From assembly GCA_003344405.1 (NCBI GenBank), contig NOWV01000003.1, forward strand, positions 372,001-436,000: DNA of 64,000 nucleotides, written 5' to 3'. The notes beneath the pieces are model-generated. The model ran no database searches. It was not told the DNA's origin and saw nothing but the letters and a program-made list of their open reading frames with translations. Shown one piece after another: positions 13,901 to 27,000 of the stretch. Numbering within the stretch: the first letter of the stretch is position 1; every line of letters begins with the position of its first letter. Position numbers and translations under genes: made by a program. The stretch comes from Trichoplax sp. H2 (Eukaryota; Placozoa; Uniplacotomia; Trichoplacea).

Positions 13901-16900
13901 AGATGGAGAAGCAAAATTACTTTCTTTCTGCTTAGAATCTGGACCATCAGCAACAATACGATGCGAATTAGTTACGTTTTCAATTCCCTTATTTTCATCT
14001 AAATTACCCTTGACTTCTTCATTGATGGTACTTTGATCACCTGTCATTGATAATCTTTTAGCCGATGGTAGATCTTTAGAATTATTATCTTTGTTGCTTT
14101 CCACATTAATTTGCGGATTCTTTCCTTCCATAGTATCATCTACCTTATCGGCTTGACTTACGCCTTTTAACTTATCGTGCTGAATTGCTAGGCCGACAGC
14201 AACGTCTTCCTTTATGTCAGATTTATAATCTGGTTTAGGAGTTACCGATTTTAAGCTAGATTTTAGGTTTGAAAACCGTTTTATTCCGTCACTAACTCTA
14301 TCACTGGAGGTAATTGGCTTTTTATTATCGAAGGACTGCTTGGTTTGTTCATTCCTCTTTCGTAAAACACTACGAAAGTCCTTGATTTGATCTTGAGATG
14401 CCTGCGGTTTATCAGAATGAAATGTTTTTAGAGAAGATGGCATGTCCTTTATTAATGTTTTGCCTTTACTAGTGATATCAGATGGATTTCCTTTGCCCTT
14501 TTTATAGCTACTAAGCGAAGGTAGTCGGGGTCGATCGTCGTCGGACTTATAATTATTGCTTTGTTCACACGACTTGTTTGTTTCTTGGTCGCGGTTATCT
14601 AGATTCTCGCTAGTGTGAAATAACTCATCCGACTTTGAATCTTCGTTCGGACCTTGAACGTCAGTTAATCTTTGTTTACTTTTCTCCGTTGTAAGTGAAA
14701 AAGTCCCTGAATTATCAGTTTCCTGCTGCATGTCTTGCGATATGTTTTGTTTACTATCATCATCACTTCTGTCTTCGTAACTAGTTTTTATTATATAATT
14801 ATATAAGGATATGAATTACATAAGTAGGTATTAGAGAATTGAAAAGCAGTAAATGCAGTGAGTTAATACAAAATTTTCCTACCGTATTAAACTTAAATAA
14901 ATAAATAAAACTGCTTCTATGCGATTCACAAAGGTAGAATTACAACACATTAATCATATAACTATTGGAGTAAAATATCCCTCACAATTCTGAATTTCGT
15001 AAGGCCATACTAATAAAAACTTTTTACGCTTAAGACTCGTAAAGTAATGTGTCTGATAAAAAGCATGATACAAGTAATGGGTTATACGGGTACTAAATTA
15101 AATATTCTTAACCTGGAATGGAAGTCATTTAACTAGATGGATGTAAAGGTTTAAATAAATACGCATACGGTTAAGTCGAGTCTGCAACGTCATAAATTTA
15201 TGATGTCAGCGTTAAATGGTAATTAAGTATATAATCACTCGATTTTAAATACCATTACAAATAACTAATGAAGCTCATGCTAATAAAGGTTAGCTATCAA
15301 GTTGATTTAGCAGTATTACAGTATTTCCTACAAAGATATAGTATTTATAGCTACACCAGCGTTCTCCATCAGAAAATTAAATTTTAGGGCATTGATAATT
15401 ATGTAGATTTCCCTCGATCCTACAATAATCAGTTCCATATATTGAATGAGAAAGTTATTGTATGTATGTATGACATCTACCGAGGCACTATAGCGAATTT
15501 AGTCGCATTAGAATGCTAATGTAAAATTTCAATTATAAGCATACAAGTACAGTAGCTCCTGCTGCTTGCCACGACTGTATCGGAATAAATCTTTGTCGCA
15601 TTGATTCCGTAGTTTCGCCAGCTTTATGATCTTCGAACGTTAGACACTAGTAGTTAAGATTTCAATAATACCTTTCCCAACTTTTAATCGGCTCAACCTT
15701 ATTAATTTGTGGTCGGTACGGCTAAATTAAAATATCTGATAGCCCAATATGTACTATTCTATTCTTTATCCTCAGTCACTGGTCGTAATGGTTATGGCCT
15801 GCAGGAGCTCGTAACTGTAATTTTATTTTATTAATTAATTTGTCATCATGCAATAACTACGTACCAACGTAATATAACGATGCGGTAGAATAGTTTTTAA
15901 TTTGGCATGATATTTCTATATCGATACCACAATTTAATTGTTTTAATAAATTTAATTTAAAAATTCCAGTCTTACTACAGCTATAGGTATACAATGAGAA
16001 TTTGATTGCATTTTTGTATTTATACTCGCGTAATTAATGAATGAGCAACTGTAGTTTGTGATTTATAACCCTTTTAATAATCAAAAATGTTATCAAAAGT
16101 CTATCGTCAAAATTCATTCATTAATTTAGCGTAAAGTGAGGGTAATATTGACCTAATTTCTGCTCTCATAATAATCGTTTAGCGGAATCCGTTAACTGTA
16201 AAATGCGCTGGAAAATTACTATGCGAATAAACTGTACAGTATTCCGTGTATGTCTATCAAGTTACTATTTAGTGCACGGAATTAGAGCTTAAAGAATCAG
16301 TATTACATTATTATTTTGATCTAACAATTTCAAGACTACTAAGATTAGGCACATTTGCAGATTCGTGGCAGTTACGTTATGTTGATATTTTTACCTTTCT
16401 CCATTATTTTTTTCCTTCTCGATATTATCAGCCTCTGAGCTCTTAACGTGGGAGGATTCTTCGTTTAATCGTTCATCATGTAAAGCTCTTGTGTTGGATC
16501 CTTCTATCTTAATATCTAATATACTACTACTATCAGCAAACTTTTTGAGTTTGGCTTCATCATTAACAAAACTTTTAAGCTGGTTACCCATAAGTTCCTT
16601 CGAATTTCGATGGCTTTCCGTGATATTTTTTTTAGAATCTAATTTACTTGGTTCTACTCCGACTTTAGGGTCATCCTGGATTAATTTCTTGGCTGCCATG
16701 CGATCAGTATTAAATTTGTCTCTTCTAACGTTAAAATCCGATATCCTATTTGAATTTGTTTTTGCTCGAGAGCCTAAGTTTTGCACATCGTTGCTACTAA
16801 TATCAGGGCTTTCGATAAATGCTTCACTTTTCGTTTCGGGTGAAGATAATGAGCTTGTTGTTGTACTGCAATCTGAATCGCTTTTTTGTTTGATAATCTT

Positions 16901-18053
16901 ATTGCGAGATAATATAGCCTCCATTGATGCTTTGTCATCCGCGGGAACTACAGTTGAGATTTCGTCAGGTACCTTTGTCTTTATAGGATTTTCATGAGCT
17001 TTATGACTTCCTGCTTTAGATATTGACGTGACAGATAGATCTTCTTTCTTCTTCATCTGTACCTCATTAATCTGTTCTATAGAATAAGTTAATTTATTCG
17101 TTGCTGCATGATGTAATCCAATGCTTACCTCTGCAGTAGTAGGATGTTTATCTATCGTATTTTCTGACTCCGTACTATCGACATCGTTAGTTGACCGTAT
17201 ATTAACAGAAGTTTGAACTCTATCTTTGCTACTACGTAAGGCTGAGCGAAAATCATAAGAGGTGATCTTTTTGGCAGGTGTGGCTTTTTTCTCAAGTTGA
17301 TATAGTTGATATCGGTTCTTAATATTAGAATCTGTAGATGTAACGTGTTTGAGTTCATTTTTTTTACTAACAAATGATTTAGTCGGATTTGCTAATGGAA
17401 ATCGTTTAAGAACGGTGCTTGGATTTTGATTTTGTTTGTCAGTATTAATTTCACTTATTTTCTGTCGAGTGTCCGTTGTTGAAGCTTCAGGTTCGACATT
17501 AATAGAACATTTTCCCTTCTTAATATCATCAGTATCTTCGGGAAAAGAATTTTCTAAGGTAGTCTGCCGTTGATTGTCACTGATATTGTTGCATTCATTT
17601 TCCTCCAATGACTTGTTCGACGTTGATATTTTCCCATCCTTACTTGATTGACTCTCAACTAATTTTGTGTCGTCTGATGTCGAGTTAATAATGGGTTTAT
17701 CACTTGATGTATTTCTATTGCTCTGGCGGTTTATTTGACCATTCCTCGCTTTAAGAGCTCTGAGTACCACTCGTATCTTCCGTCTTACCACAAAATCTTT
17801 AGTATTATCAAGCTATTCCGACAACAAAACGAAAATCATTTTGAATTTTGATAGTATTAAAATTCTGTACTAGACAAATTAGACGTTACTCTGTGCATAA
17901 GGAAAAACTTAGAAAAATCGTTATCACTCATTAATTGTAAATTAATATTAGCCTATATCGACGTAAACTTACTAGTTGCTGTAGTTCGTCTTCATTATCA
18001 TAATCTTCTAAGGGTTTAACCTTAGGTACGTTTTCTGCCCTAAGTTCCACCAT
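10941..18053 (-). CDS. Smoothelin-like actin-cytoskeleton protein with C-terminal CH domain
   Basis: Seven minus-strand exons: 18053-17973, 17812-16395, 14780-12164, 12017-11767, 11648-11537, 11334-11180, 11061-10941. All phases match, giving about 1584 aa. The start region reads ELQQLLDNTKDFVVRRKIR followed by VVLRALKARN, which matches the short smoothelin N-terminal helix repeat (LL-x-x-T-x-D-x-x-x-RRKIR). Two giant exons then encode about 1350 residues of disordered sequence rich in Ser, Lys, Asn and Asp. The last about 110 residues form one calponin-homology domain: LLQWCKLHTKGYEYK, SWADGLAFCALLNN, KNFTLAFEAF, LLDVEDM, VMTYLLTIY. Single C-terminal CH plus the N-terminal repeat is the smoothelin arrangement; cytospin is the nearest alternative. 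DFRSAL (about residue 214) and DFRSVL (about residue 634) resemble the DFRxxL actin-binding motif of myosin light-chain kinase. Intron 2 (14781-16394) shows no second gene. Much longer than vertebrate smoothelin; actin binding is inferred. Confidence 0.85.
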
Positions 18054-19794
18054 AGCTTACATTGCTGCTGGTTTTAAATACTATATAGTTAGATTTAAAT
18101 CAGTTATAAGTTTAGTTTCTTAAATGAAGGCAATTATCCGCTATTAGAGTTGCAGATGAAATCAACAGTAGCCTACAGTAACTAAACCATAACAAATTGC
18201 GATCGAGAAAAAGAAAATTATTGATAAAACCTGCAAAAAATCAAGTATAGTAGATACGATAACTGTCGAGGTTTAATCTAGAAGTCTCTTACACGTAAAA
18301 CTGTATAAATATGACATCCCAAAAGTATAATGCCGATCAACCATATCAGCAGCGCCGAAATACGAAAGAATATCGCGTTTCAATAATTTTATACGATAGT
18401 TGATAACTCATTAAAGTACGGCACGCATTACAATATATTATTAGATACTGCAATGGATATTCGTAAACTAAATTCAATCATTTCGGCTTAGTTCAAATAG
18501 TTAACTCTGATTGCTGCTTCTTTACCTGCATATTAGCCAGTCACTCTTGCAATATCAACCCCAATTTTAAAGAAAAATTAGCTGCGAAGCATATCTTAAT
18601 TAAGCAGAGTTACAAAATTTAATAAATATTGAAAGGTATAACCAGAGTTTTTTAACAACGTTGGCACGATAATTATAGACGTAATGTACAGTACTCCTTC
18701 AAATAATTACTAGAGTATTTCTTTTCTCGCAAACTCGTCATCATTTTTTTATGTAACTAACTCGGTGAGCACTATACCATACACGTACAATGCTCACCTG
18801 GAATTATTCTATTAGTAACACTCTACACCTCTATGTAGCTATTCAATGATTATTGTATAAATTAAGGATAGCCGCTGAATTTTAACGAATCTGTAGTAGT
18901 TGTATAAAAACTAAATTGTCCAGTATATAATATGACAAACTAACTCTTGACCGAATTAATTTATACACAGGTTTAGAAAGTATTTACGATCAAGAAACTA
19001 TCTCTGGTAGTTCCACTATCAATGACATAGTTATAAACGAATTATTACAATTTCGAAAATTTTAGGGTAAGCTATGAAAGTAAGGGTAAATAGAGAAAGG
19101 CTTTGCATAAGGAAATATATCCCTAGGTAACGCTATCTGATACAAAGGTTGCCGAATAATAGACGTACAATTAATGACAATAGCTCAGTAGGTAGTATCA
19201 AATCCCGGAAAGCTTTTGATTAACAATCGAATGCGGGATGGAGTTACAGCCGAGATATGAAACTATTAATCTCGATGCAAGATGATGACGTCTAGCTATA
19301 AATGTATTTGAATTTTCATGTTTTCTTATATCATACTCCGAGCAAACGATTAACTAAGGCAAAAAAGAACTAATTTGTTGCTTAATAGTAAACTTCCTTG
19401 ACCCTTTATTAAGCAGATTCTAGAAAAGATTCTCTTTTTGTATCATCTCTTCGTTCGATTATGTTATTAAGCTGGTAAAGCCCTCGTTTCGAAACACTAC
19501 TAACTATAATTGTTTTTCTAAACAATTGATACCATAGCTCATCATTTTTTTCTAATGTATGTAACATAAGGCACGTAAATGAATGTTAATGTTATGGTGA
19601 AACCGCGCATTGACTTAATTTTAAAAGCTCAGTATTTCAATATTAATAAGTAAAACGATCTTGGTACATTCTGCAATAACAGGATATCCTTAAATTTTTC
19701 TTAGTGGTGTATCGTACTGAGCCCATTACAGAGCAGTTTGACGTACGAGTATATTTGATATGCTATAAACTGAACCATATAATACACGCGATAT

Positions 19795-19867
19795 GATTAA
19801 ACTGGAGTCAGCAAAGCAACTTCATCCAGTTTGCTTGCTTTGCTAACCGCAGCATAACTAGTTTAAT
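19795..19867. repeat. Nested inverted repeat
   Basis: Outer arms ATTAAACT and AGTTTAAT enclose perfect inner 10 bp arms AGCAAAGCAA (19810-19819) and TTGCTTTGCT (19835-19844). The whole 73 bp could fold as a stem-loop with bulges. No gene is near. It may be a small MITE-like remnant or a chance structure. Confidence 0.45.
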
Positions 19868-22800
19868 GTTAAAAATGTACAATGTATATGCCTATTATGT
19901 ATTAAAACGCCCAAATTGCATAATCTATGAATTTTAAACGATTATAAGTAGAAAAAGCCTAAAGATGACATGCTCGTAAATAAAGTTCTAAAAAATAAAG
20001 AAAGAGTATGGAGAACAAGTAATACTAAAATTAGAAGGTATTGTTAAATTTATTTTTCGAAGCAGATAGCCACCGATAGCATCGAAAATTCTTAATGTGA
20101 ATAGCTACTGCAGATATAATATTCCTAACAAATCTCTTACCTCAAATTTATAAGCAGTTATAAAAAATAATAATTGCCTTTAATGCTTGTTTATTTGCCA
20201 ATTATAATTATTGATCGCGTTCTAAAATAGTACTTGTAGTTTTTTTTTCGTAGAATCCTTAACCAAATTAGGAATATAGCTTCCAAGATAATTGTTCAAC
20301 AATTCATGCTCAGATAATAACTATAAATCAAACTGCTGGCAAAGGAAAGTACCCATGAACATAAATAACACTCTAAAATTGATGATATTAGATATGATCT
20401 ACTTCAAACGTCTGTAGTAACAGATGGAAGATTTGATTCAATTGACCATTTAGCTTCATATGATAGCGTGCGAATCCGGACTAGGGATAGCGTCCTAAAA
20501 GGTGATATTGTAATTTCGTAAGTAACCGAAAAATAAGTTTTTTTTCGCTCTTTTATCACAGAATCAAATATTTTGGCGTTTGATAGCAAAGCAACCCTGT
20601 TATACTATACCGCATAAAAGCGTGATTGATGCATAATACAATGTAAACTAGTACTATTTTAAATGCAACATGAACTTACTGTACGATATCATGTATTGTG
20701 CTGGACGGAATATCAACGACAGAGAATGGCAAATATAGGAGTTTCTTATTGAAGATAGTTTACCCGTGTAATGAGTGTGTATTACGGTTATTATAATATA
20801 ATGTACTTTACGTATTTTACTAATAGATCAATGTTGGTTTATATGCTCAGCGATTATAGCCTACATTATTATCATTGCCGCATCGCTATATCTTCACCAG
20901 TAGCCATAAAAACTTAATTATATTTATACAATGATTTCATTCCTACGCTATCACGGTATGTACACCCACTTATTTACTCATTTAATGTAAAGCCTTATAT
21001 TGTTATTAAAATGATCAATCACATTGTGAATTATCATAAAAATACGTATAGTGACGTCAAACTAATCGAGGCTTCCTGCTTGACAGTTATTTTATCACCT
21101 CAACGGCGAATGTTATTGACTAATAGTTTCCTTGTAAGCTTTCAAGTCTACCGACAATCCAGCATAACATTCAGTTAAAACAGGAATAGTTCTATAATTC
21201 ATTGTGATACTGTACTTATAGAAGTAGCTTATTTACACATTCCTATTACTCATTACTGTTATTCAATAATTAATGATACATAGGACTACACGTATATTCT
21301 TACGTGTAGTATATTAACCTTAAACCGTTCAGGTTAAATGTTTATAACCTGAATGTACCAAAAAGTTGTTTAAAATCTTGCTTTAGTTTAGCTTAGCCTT
21401 TGACAGAAGAGAAACAATCGGATTTACTACTATGGATGATATCTTTGTACTCTAAATCGTTCTGATTCTTCTTATTCATCGGATTTCTCTCGCACCGCAA
21501 TGATATATTAGATTCAGTGCGGTGTTAAAGTTTAGTAGTATTAAATCAAGACCTGCATAATTACTATTAACCAACATTTAACTAGAGTAATGTTAGATTT
21601 GCGATAGACTGACATTCAGAGTAGTAAGATAACGGTAATAATTTTTATTTAGAGTCTAAATCTAGATCGGATTAATCCAATCCAATTTCGCCTTTTGAAT
21701 ATACTATCTCTCATATTCAGGCCACAGACGCTGCTCGTAGTTTGAGCCTCGTCACACAGTACAATGCGTCAAGTTTAATCGAACTGAACAGTGTAATATG
21801 CGATGCATTTAACTTATCACAAAGACGCGATTCTAGTTTTAGATATAATTTATTTGCAGCAAGTAGAAGGTAATATATTAGAACATAAGACAGAGCGGTT
21901 ACTTCCTTCTGAAAACTTTTATATATAACATGTGGGCTATCAGTAGAAGATTCGAAAGAATGATAGAATGAATCATGAACCTACATACTCGTATCATAAC
22001 ATCATATTTTAAAGAGATTCTATTCTGAGATAAGTTATCATTACATCTGATTGCATTACATAATGTAGTACACTACCGTGCTGTAACTGAGAGAATTTAT
22101 GATATTTAATACACTGTCTTTATTTATTGTACACTATGTAACATAAGGGGTTTTGTATGTCTATGGAGATATAGCGGGTTGCTTACTAGCGAGATCAAGG
22201 AGATACACCTGAGATCTGGGCGGAAATGGTAGTCATACCGTAGATGCTACGGAATTTTATTGGCAAATTTTAGCTAGTAAACTGTCAGAATATTGTTTTA
22301 TAATTATCGGCACATAGGCTGCAAATTGCTCAGTGATGACTCATACCAGATTAAATCTTTTACTCTAGGGGCTCCCCTAAATTTTTTATAATGTTATAGA
22401 CCTCAGTATAGGTACTGTATGGGTAATACCCATGTATCAAACATTATACGATTTACTTTAAACTAATTCAGTTATACTACATTACAGTGCTTAGTTCGAA
22501 TTTACTGTCCAGTTTGCGTCTTCTATAGTTTGGATGAATAATTTTTATGAGCGAAACGAATTAGCAAAGAATAGAATAATAAGTGGAAAATACAAGCGCT
22601 GTATTACAATGACAATAGCAGTTTTAGATTAAAACATGATTGATGTAGAAAGGAAAGGAAATTTGAAGTAGTGATAACTTAATTTATCAAGTAGTCAACT
22701 GCAATTTATATGATACATTTTATCAACTGACTACAGTTGGTGTTGAATGCTAGTGCAAGATGAAAGATGGTAAATTTCTACCAAAGACGAAACATAGAAT

Positions 22801-23580
22801 AAAGCAATAGCATTTGTTCGCCATCGAACACTATTACCTGATGGTATTTATTGTCTGAGATTATTTTATGCTGTAGGTGCTCTTTAATAACGATCCTTTT
22901 ACTATTACATGCAGTAAACCTAAGCTATTACCATCAGGGCAGAGGAGATTTTAAATTATGATACCTTTCTTTTTATTCGTTTTTCTGTTCATGTTTGAAT
23001 ATCATGGTACAGTAGTAATCATATCGCGAATAAAGCAATAAACTTATTATGTAATGCCGTTGGGTTCGCAATATACTGTACACAACAAGGAATTGAGAAA
23101 GTCTTATGATTAAGTGCGACATATATACACAAAAGTTAACTTAATATTATTATGGTGAATACTACTTTAACCGTATAATTAATAGGTTAGATTCAGCTGA
23201 CAGCTTCAGTTTGTCTTAATATGCCACGAAATGCCTGACTTACGTCTTAAAATGAAACTGTAACAGCTATTACGTGGTCTGTACTACCAGTTCCAATGTA
23301 GACCCTAGAAAAAATTTTACAATAATGTTCAGGCATTAAAGAGGACCGTAATTATTAACGTTTACATTATGAGTTTACATTGAAATGAAATTAGATTATA
23401 CATATTCATGCTTTATAGCTTCAGGGGCATTTAGATAGCAAAACTTCAACGAAAAATTCGGTATGTTGCGGTACTGTAACTTATAGATAGTATCGATTAA
23501 TTATATATATTTGTTATTATATCAATATTATTCGCTATAATATCATAGCGAGGAAATGGTCATACGTTTTAGGGCTCTAT

Positions 23581-23728
23581 AGTATTTACACGCTTCTATC
23601 GATGAATAAATAAAAGAAATGAGCTTCGCGGAAGACTAAAAAACGCTAATACTTTTCATTACTTCGCAGTATTTACACTTTTTATCGATAAAAGGATAAC
23701 AGAAATGAACATGGCAAAAGACTAAAAA
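23581..23728. repeat. Diverged direct repeat, two copies of about 62 bp
   Basis: Copy 1 (23581-23643) and copy 2 (23668-23728) both run AGTATTTACAC, then a TATCGAT block, then AGAAATGA, then AAGACTAAAAA, about 87 bp apart. They differ by many substitutions and small indels, so the duplication is old. It lies about 280 bp beyond the stop of the LRRC43-like gene. Function unknown. Confidence 0.6.
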
Positions 23729-24005
23729 TTAAATCACCTGCATAACACAGTATCCACTATCCATATCATATGACATCATTCAACAAAATACGATGCTATC
23801 GCAAGTATACCAAAATTTCAGTAGTTACGGTTCATATTAAATTTATGAGATACGCGATCGAGCTATAATACTCGTATCATTTCATATATCAATCTTGATA
23901 AATTATTCAGTTACGAGTACAGTAAGTTTTCGAAGTTAGAGAATTCGATAATCAAATCATGCAAAGAAATCGTTTAGTCACAATGTTCTCCTTTGCATTT
24001 TGCTG

Positions 24006-27000
24006 CTACCCTTCTTCAATCTTGTGTTCTTGTTTCTGATTTAAGTGCCAAAGCTTGTTTTCGTACGCTTCCGCAGCTGTTTTCCAACGTAAAAGTTTAA
24101 TTTCAGCATCTATCGAGATTGGAGCATATTCTACTTTGCCATTTACGGTCTCTTCTTCAATATCTACCTTCTGGCCAACTGTAACTTTTTTATTTTTTTC
24201 CTCATTTTTTAAACTTTTACTTGATTTATTACTGGATACATTACTCTGTGCTTTATGATTTGATTTTTCGTCTACTCTTAGTACGTTGTGAGCTATACCT
24301 CGATTCACTGGGTTTATTTCATTACCCCTTTCTTCTTCTTTACTAAAGCTTGGTCGACGCATTTTATTTCCATCGTCGGTTTTTTTTTCAGCTAATAATA
24401 GTGTTTTATCACTCGAATCTCGCCTCTTGTTCAGGCGTTGTCCAATTGGGAATTCAACTTCTGTAGACTCTCTTCTTTTCGCATTACGCTTATTCGTATC
24501 GATAATTTCGACAATGGGAGCATCTATAGCCACTGCCTCCATGTCTTGTTCTAATGCTTTCATTGGCCCTTCGTTATCCAAATTTGTACAAATACAGTTT
24601 GCATGAACAGACATCTCACCATCCCATAAAGATACTAACGATAAATGTGTCTTAGCTATGCATTTCTTTTCTACTGGTGTATAGAAAAGATTACGTTCAT
24701 CTGTTTGCTTTTTATCCTTTTTCCGTCCCCGCTTGACATCCTTTGCATTATCTTTTTGATAATCTTTGTATTCTTTATCTTTTTGGGTTTCCCTATCTCT
24801 TAGATGATCCTATAGTATATAAGTATTCATTAGATCAGTCTTCGCAACAGAAAATTTGATAGCATAAAAGATAGCTCAATCTTTTTCCATTGACGAAGTC
24901 CTAATACCCATTAAACATAATACTAAAATTTATAAATTAGTCAATATGGCAACTTTACTATAGGGGAAGTCCAACCTTATCGCGATCTTTTATTGTTTTG
25001 ATACGAACACCATCTTTTTTAGTTTTGACTTGTAATTTTTCATTCCTAGATCCAGTTGATGAAGTACTTCTTGGTCTATGAAGGGTGTCTGCGGTATCAA
25101 TATCCTTTGTAGGTTCATATCTGTTCTTAGCATAATTGATTGCATCAACTTCGTCTAAAAAGCCATATCGTCGACTTTCTATGACAGCCAATGTTATTCC
25201 TTGAGCAAAGTAATCGCGAAGATGTGCCAAATCATAGCATGTAAATAAATATTCAAAGGCATAATTCATTCTCTCAGACCAAATATGTCCCTGAGTTGAT
25301 GCACTGTGGACACTAGTTGGAAGAAAACTTATACCGTCAAGAGCTACCCAAGTTTTGCTCGCTTGTATTCGTTTTTCTGAAGGATTCTGAATTTCGCCTG
25401 ACTCAGAATCATTAATGTTACATTTTTCAGCTACTCTAGAATCCATTATCCAATCCGTTAACGGATAACCACTTTCGTCAATTAAAAATTTACTGGGCTG
25501 AAGTTGAACAGCTTCAGGTACAAAAGTTTCTGATTTTAGTGCTCCATCAGAATTTTCACCGTCCCTTCCATCTGCGTCTAACTTTCTTAATCTTGGCGAT
25601 TCCTTATATAAATGATACGTTTTAGATCAGTAGATAATGAAGGCTATTTCATTAATTATGCGTCAATGAATTATGTTAAAGCAAAGATATCGGAAGAAAC
25701 ATAGAATGTAAACCTGTCTTTTTTGTCTTCGTTTATCTTGATAGTCTTTACGTTGCCTCCTACGATCGTGCTTTCTTGAGATAGCTTCCGGGTTTTCATC
25801 TAAGCCTAGGGGCTTGCACACTCTACCATAGTGCAGATATAGGTTTTGATCGTTTGTTGGTTGATTACTTTCGGGGATAGTAAACTCAACTGAATATTTG
25901 TATTCGATAACGGGGTATGGAATATGAGGTTCACAACCCTATAATTCATAAAAAGTTATTGTACTACTGTCTCATAATGATACGGATGAATTGTGACGGC
26001 AAAGGTTGACATTAGAGAAATTATTTTCAAAATGCTTTACTTTATGTTATTAATTAATTTTTCTATCAAATTTCAATGCTACCTTTAATTCTTCCGGCAT
26101 TCTTAAGTTATTCAGCAAATTTATACATACAAGTACGCAAGCACCGTTGAATAAAGGATCTGCAGTAATATGTTAATTAGTTAGTCTTATTACGAGTGTA
26201 CAACTTATTAGCAAAAATATGAAAACTATTCCTGCTATCGTAAATTTTAGAAATACATTTTTTTATTAAATAGCATGTTGAAGTTCACGTGTATGATTTT
26301 CTTAGTATAAGAAATTATTTATACTGAGATCAACCTTGACATTTAGATATTCCCTTGTAATGATGTTTCTCATCAGCAGTAATCAGAATGTCATCCAGAG
26401 ATGTCAAGCTACGAATCGCATCAATGAAGGCTCCACGATATGCTGGTGAAAACTATTACGAATAATTATGATATAATATACAAGTCATTATAAAATATAT
26501 TAATATGCATTTTATAAATCAATGAATCTTAATAGATTTAGCTTTTCTCATAGCATGATCTTACAGAAAGCGGATTTCCTTGTAGAACCAAATTACGAAG
26601 TTTTGGCAGCAACGCTAGAGTTGCCATAACGTCAGGCAAGTTAGTTAAATTGTTATAACTTAAATCCAGTGACAATAAGTGAGGCCTAAGCATCAAATCG
26701 AAACGTTTTTCGTTAACTAACTGAGCAAACATAGTATTTATTTTTCGAGATACCGTAATGTTGGTTGTTAAGTGGGATCTTACCATGAGTTAGAACTGAA
26801 ATAATTTCGTAGAGATGATATACGATTGTAACCAAGACCTAGGTGTCGCAAAGGCAAGGGATGTCGACATAATGATGTCAAATCGCTGATTTGGTTCGCA
26901 CACAGCTCTAGTACCTGCATATTAAGTGACATTAAGCAATAAGATATTTTAGATCGCAATGATTATGATCAGATTTCAGTAAGTGATAAACAAAACTGAA

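Larger units (their letters stand above)
18054..24005. other. Six-kilobase intergenic stretch
   Basis: No gene supported. It should contain the smoothelin-like promoter (right of 18053) and the LRRC43-like 3' flank (left of 24006). Several short inverted repeats and one diverged direct repeat are visible and listed separately. Open frames such as about 21660-21872 (plus) and 21396-21530 (minus) lack start codons, linked exons or motifs. Dense GTAC arrays are absent apart from single GTACAGTAC copies, for example near 18688. Confidence 0.55.

Noticed and set aside
16491-16997. 168-codon plus-strand frame
   Set aside because: Antisense shadow of smoothelin-like exon 2.
21660-21872. About 60-codon plus-strand frame with CAG before and GTAATA after
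   Set aside because: No start codon, no neighbouring exon in phase, and frames of this length are expected by chance in 6 kb.
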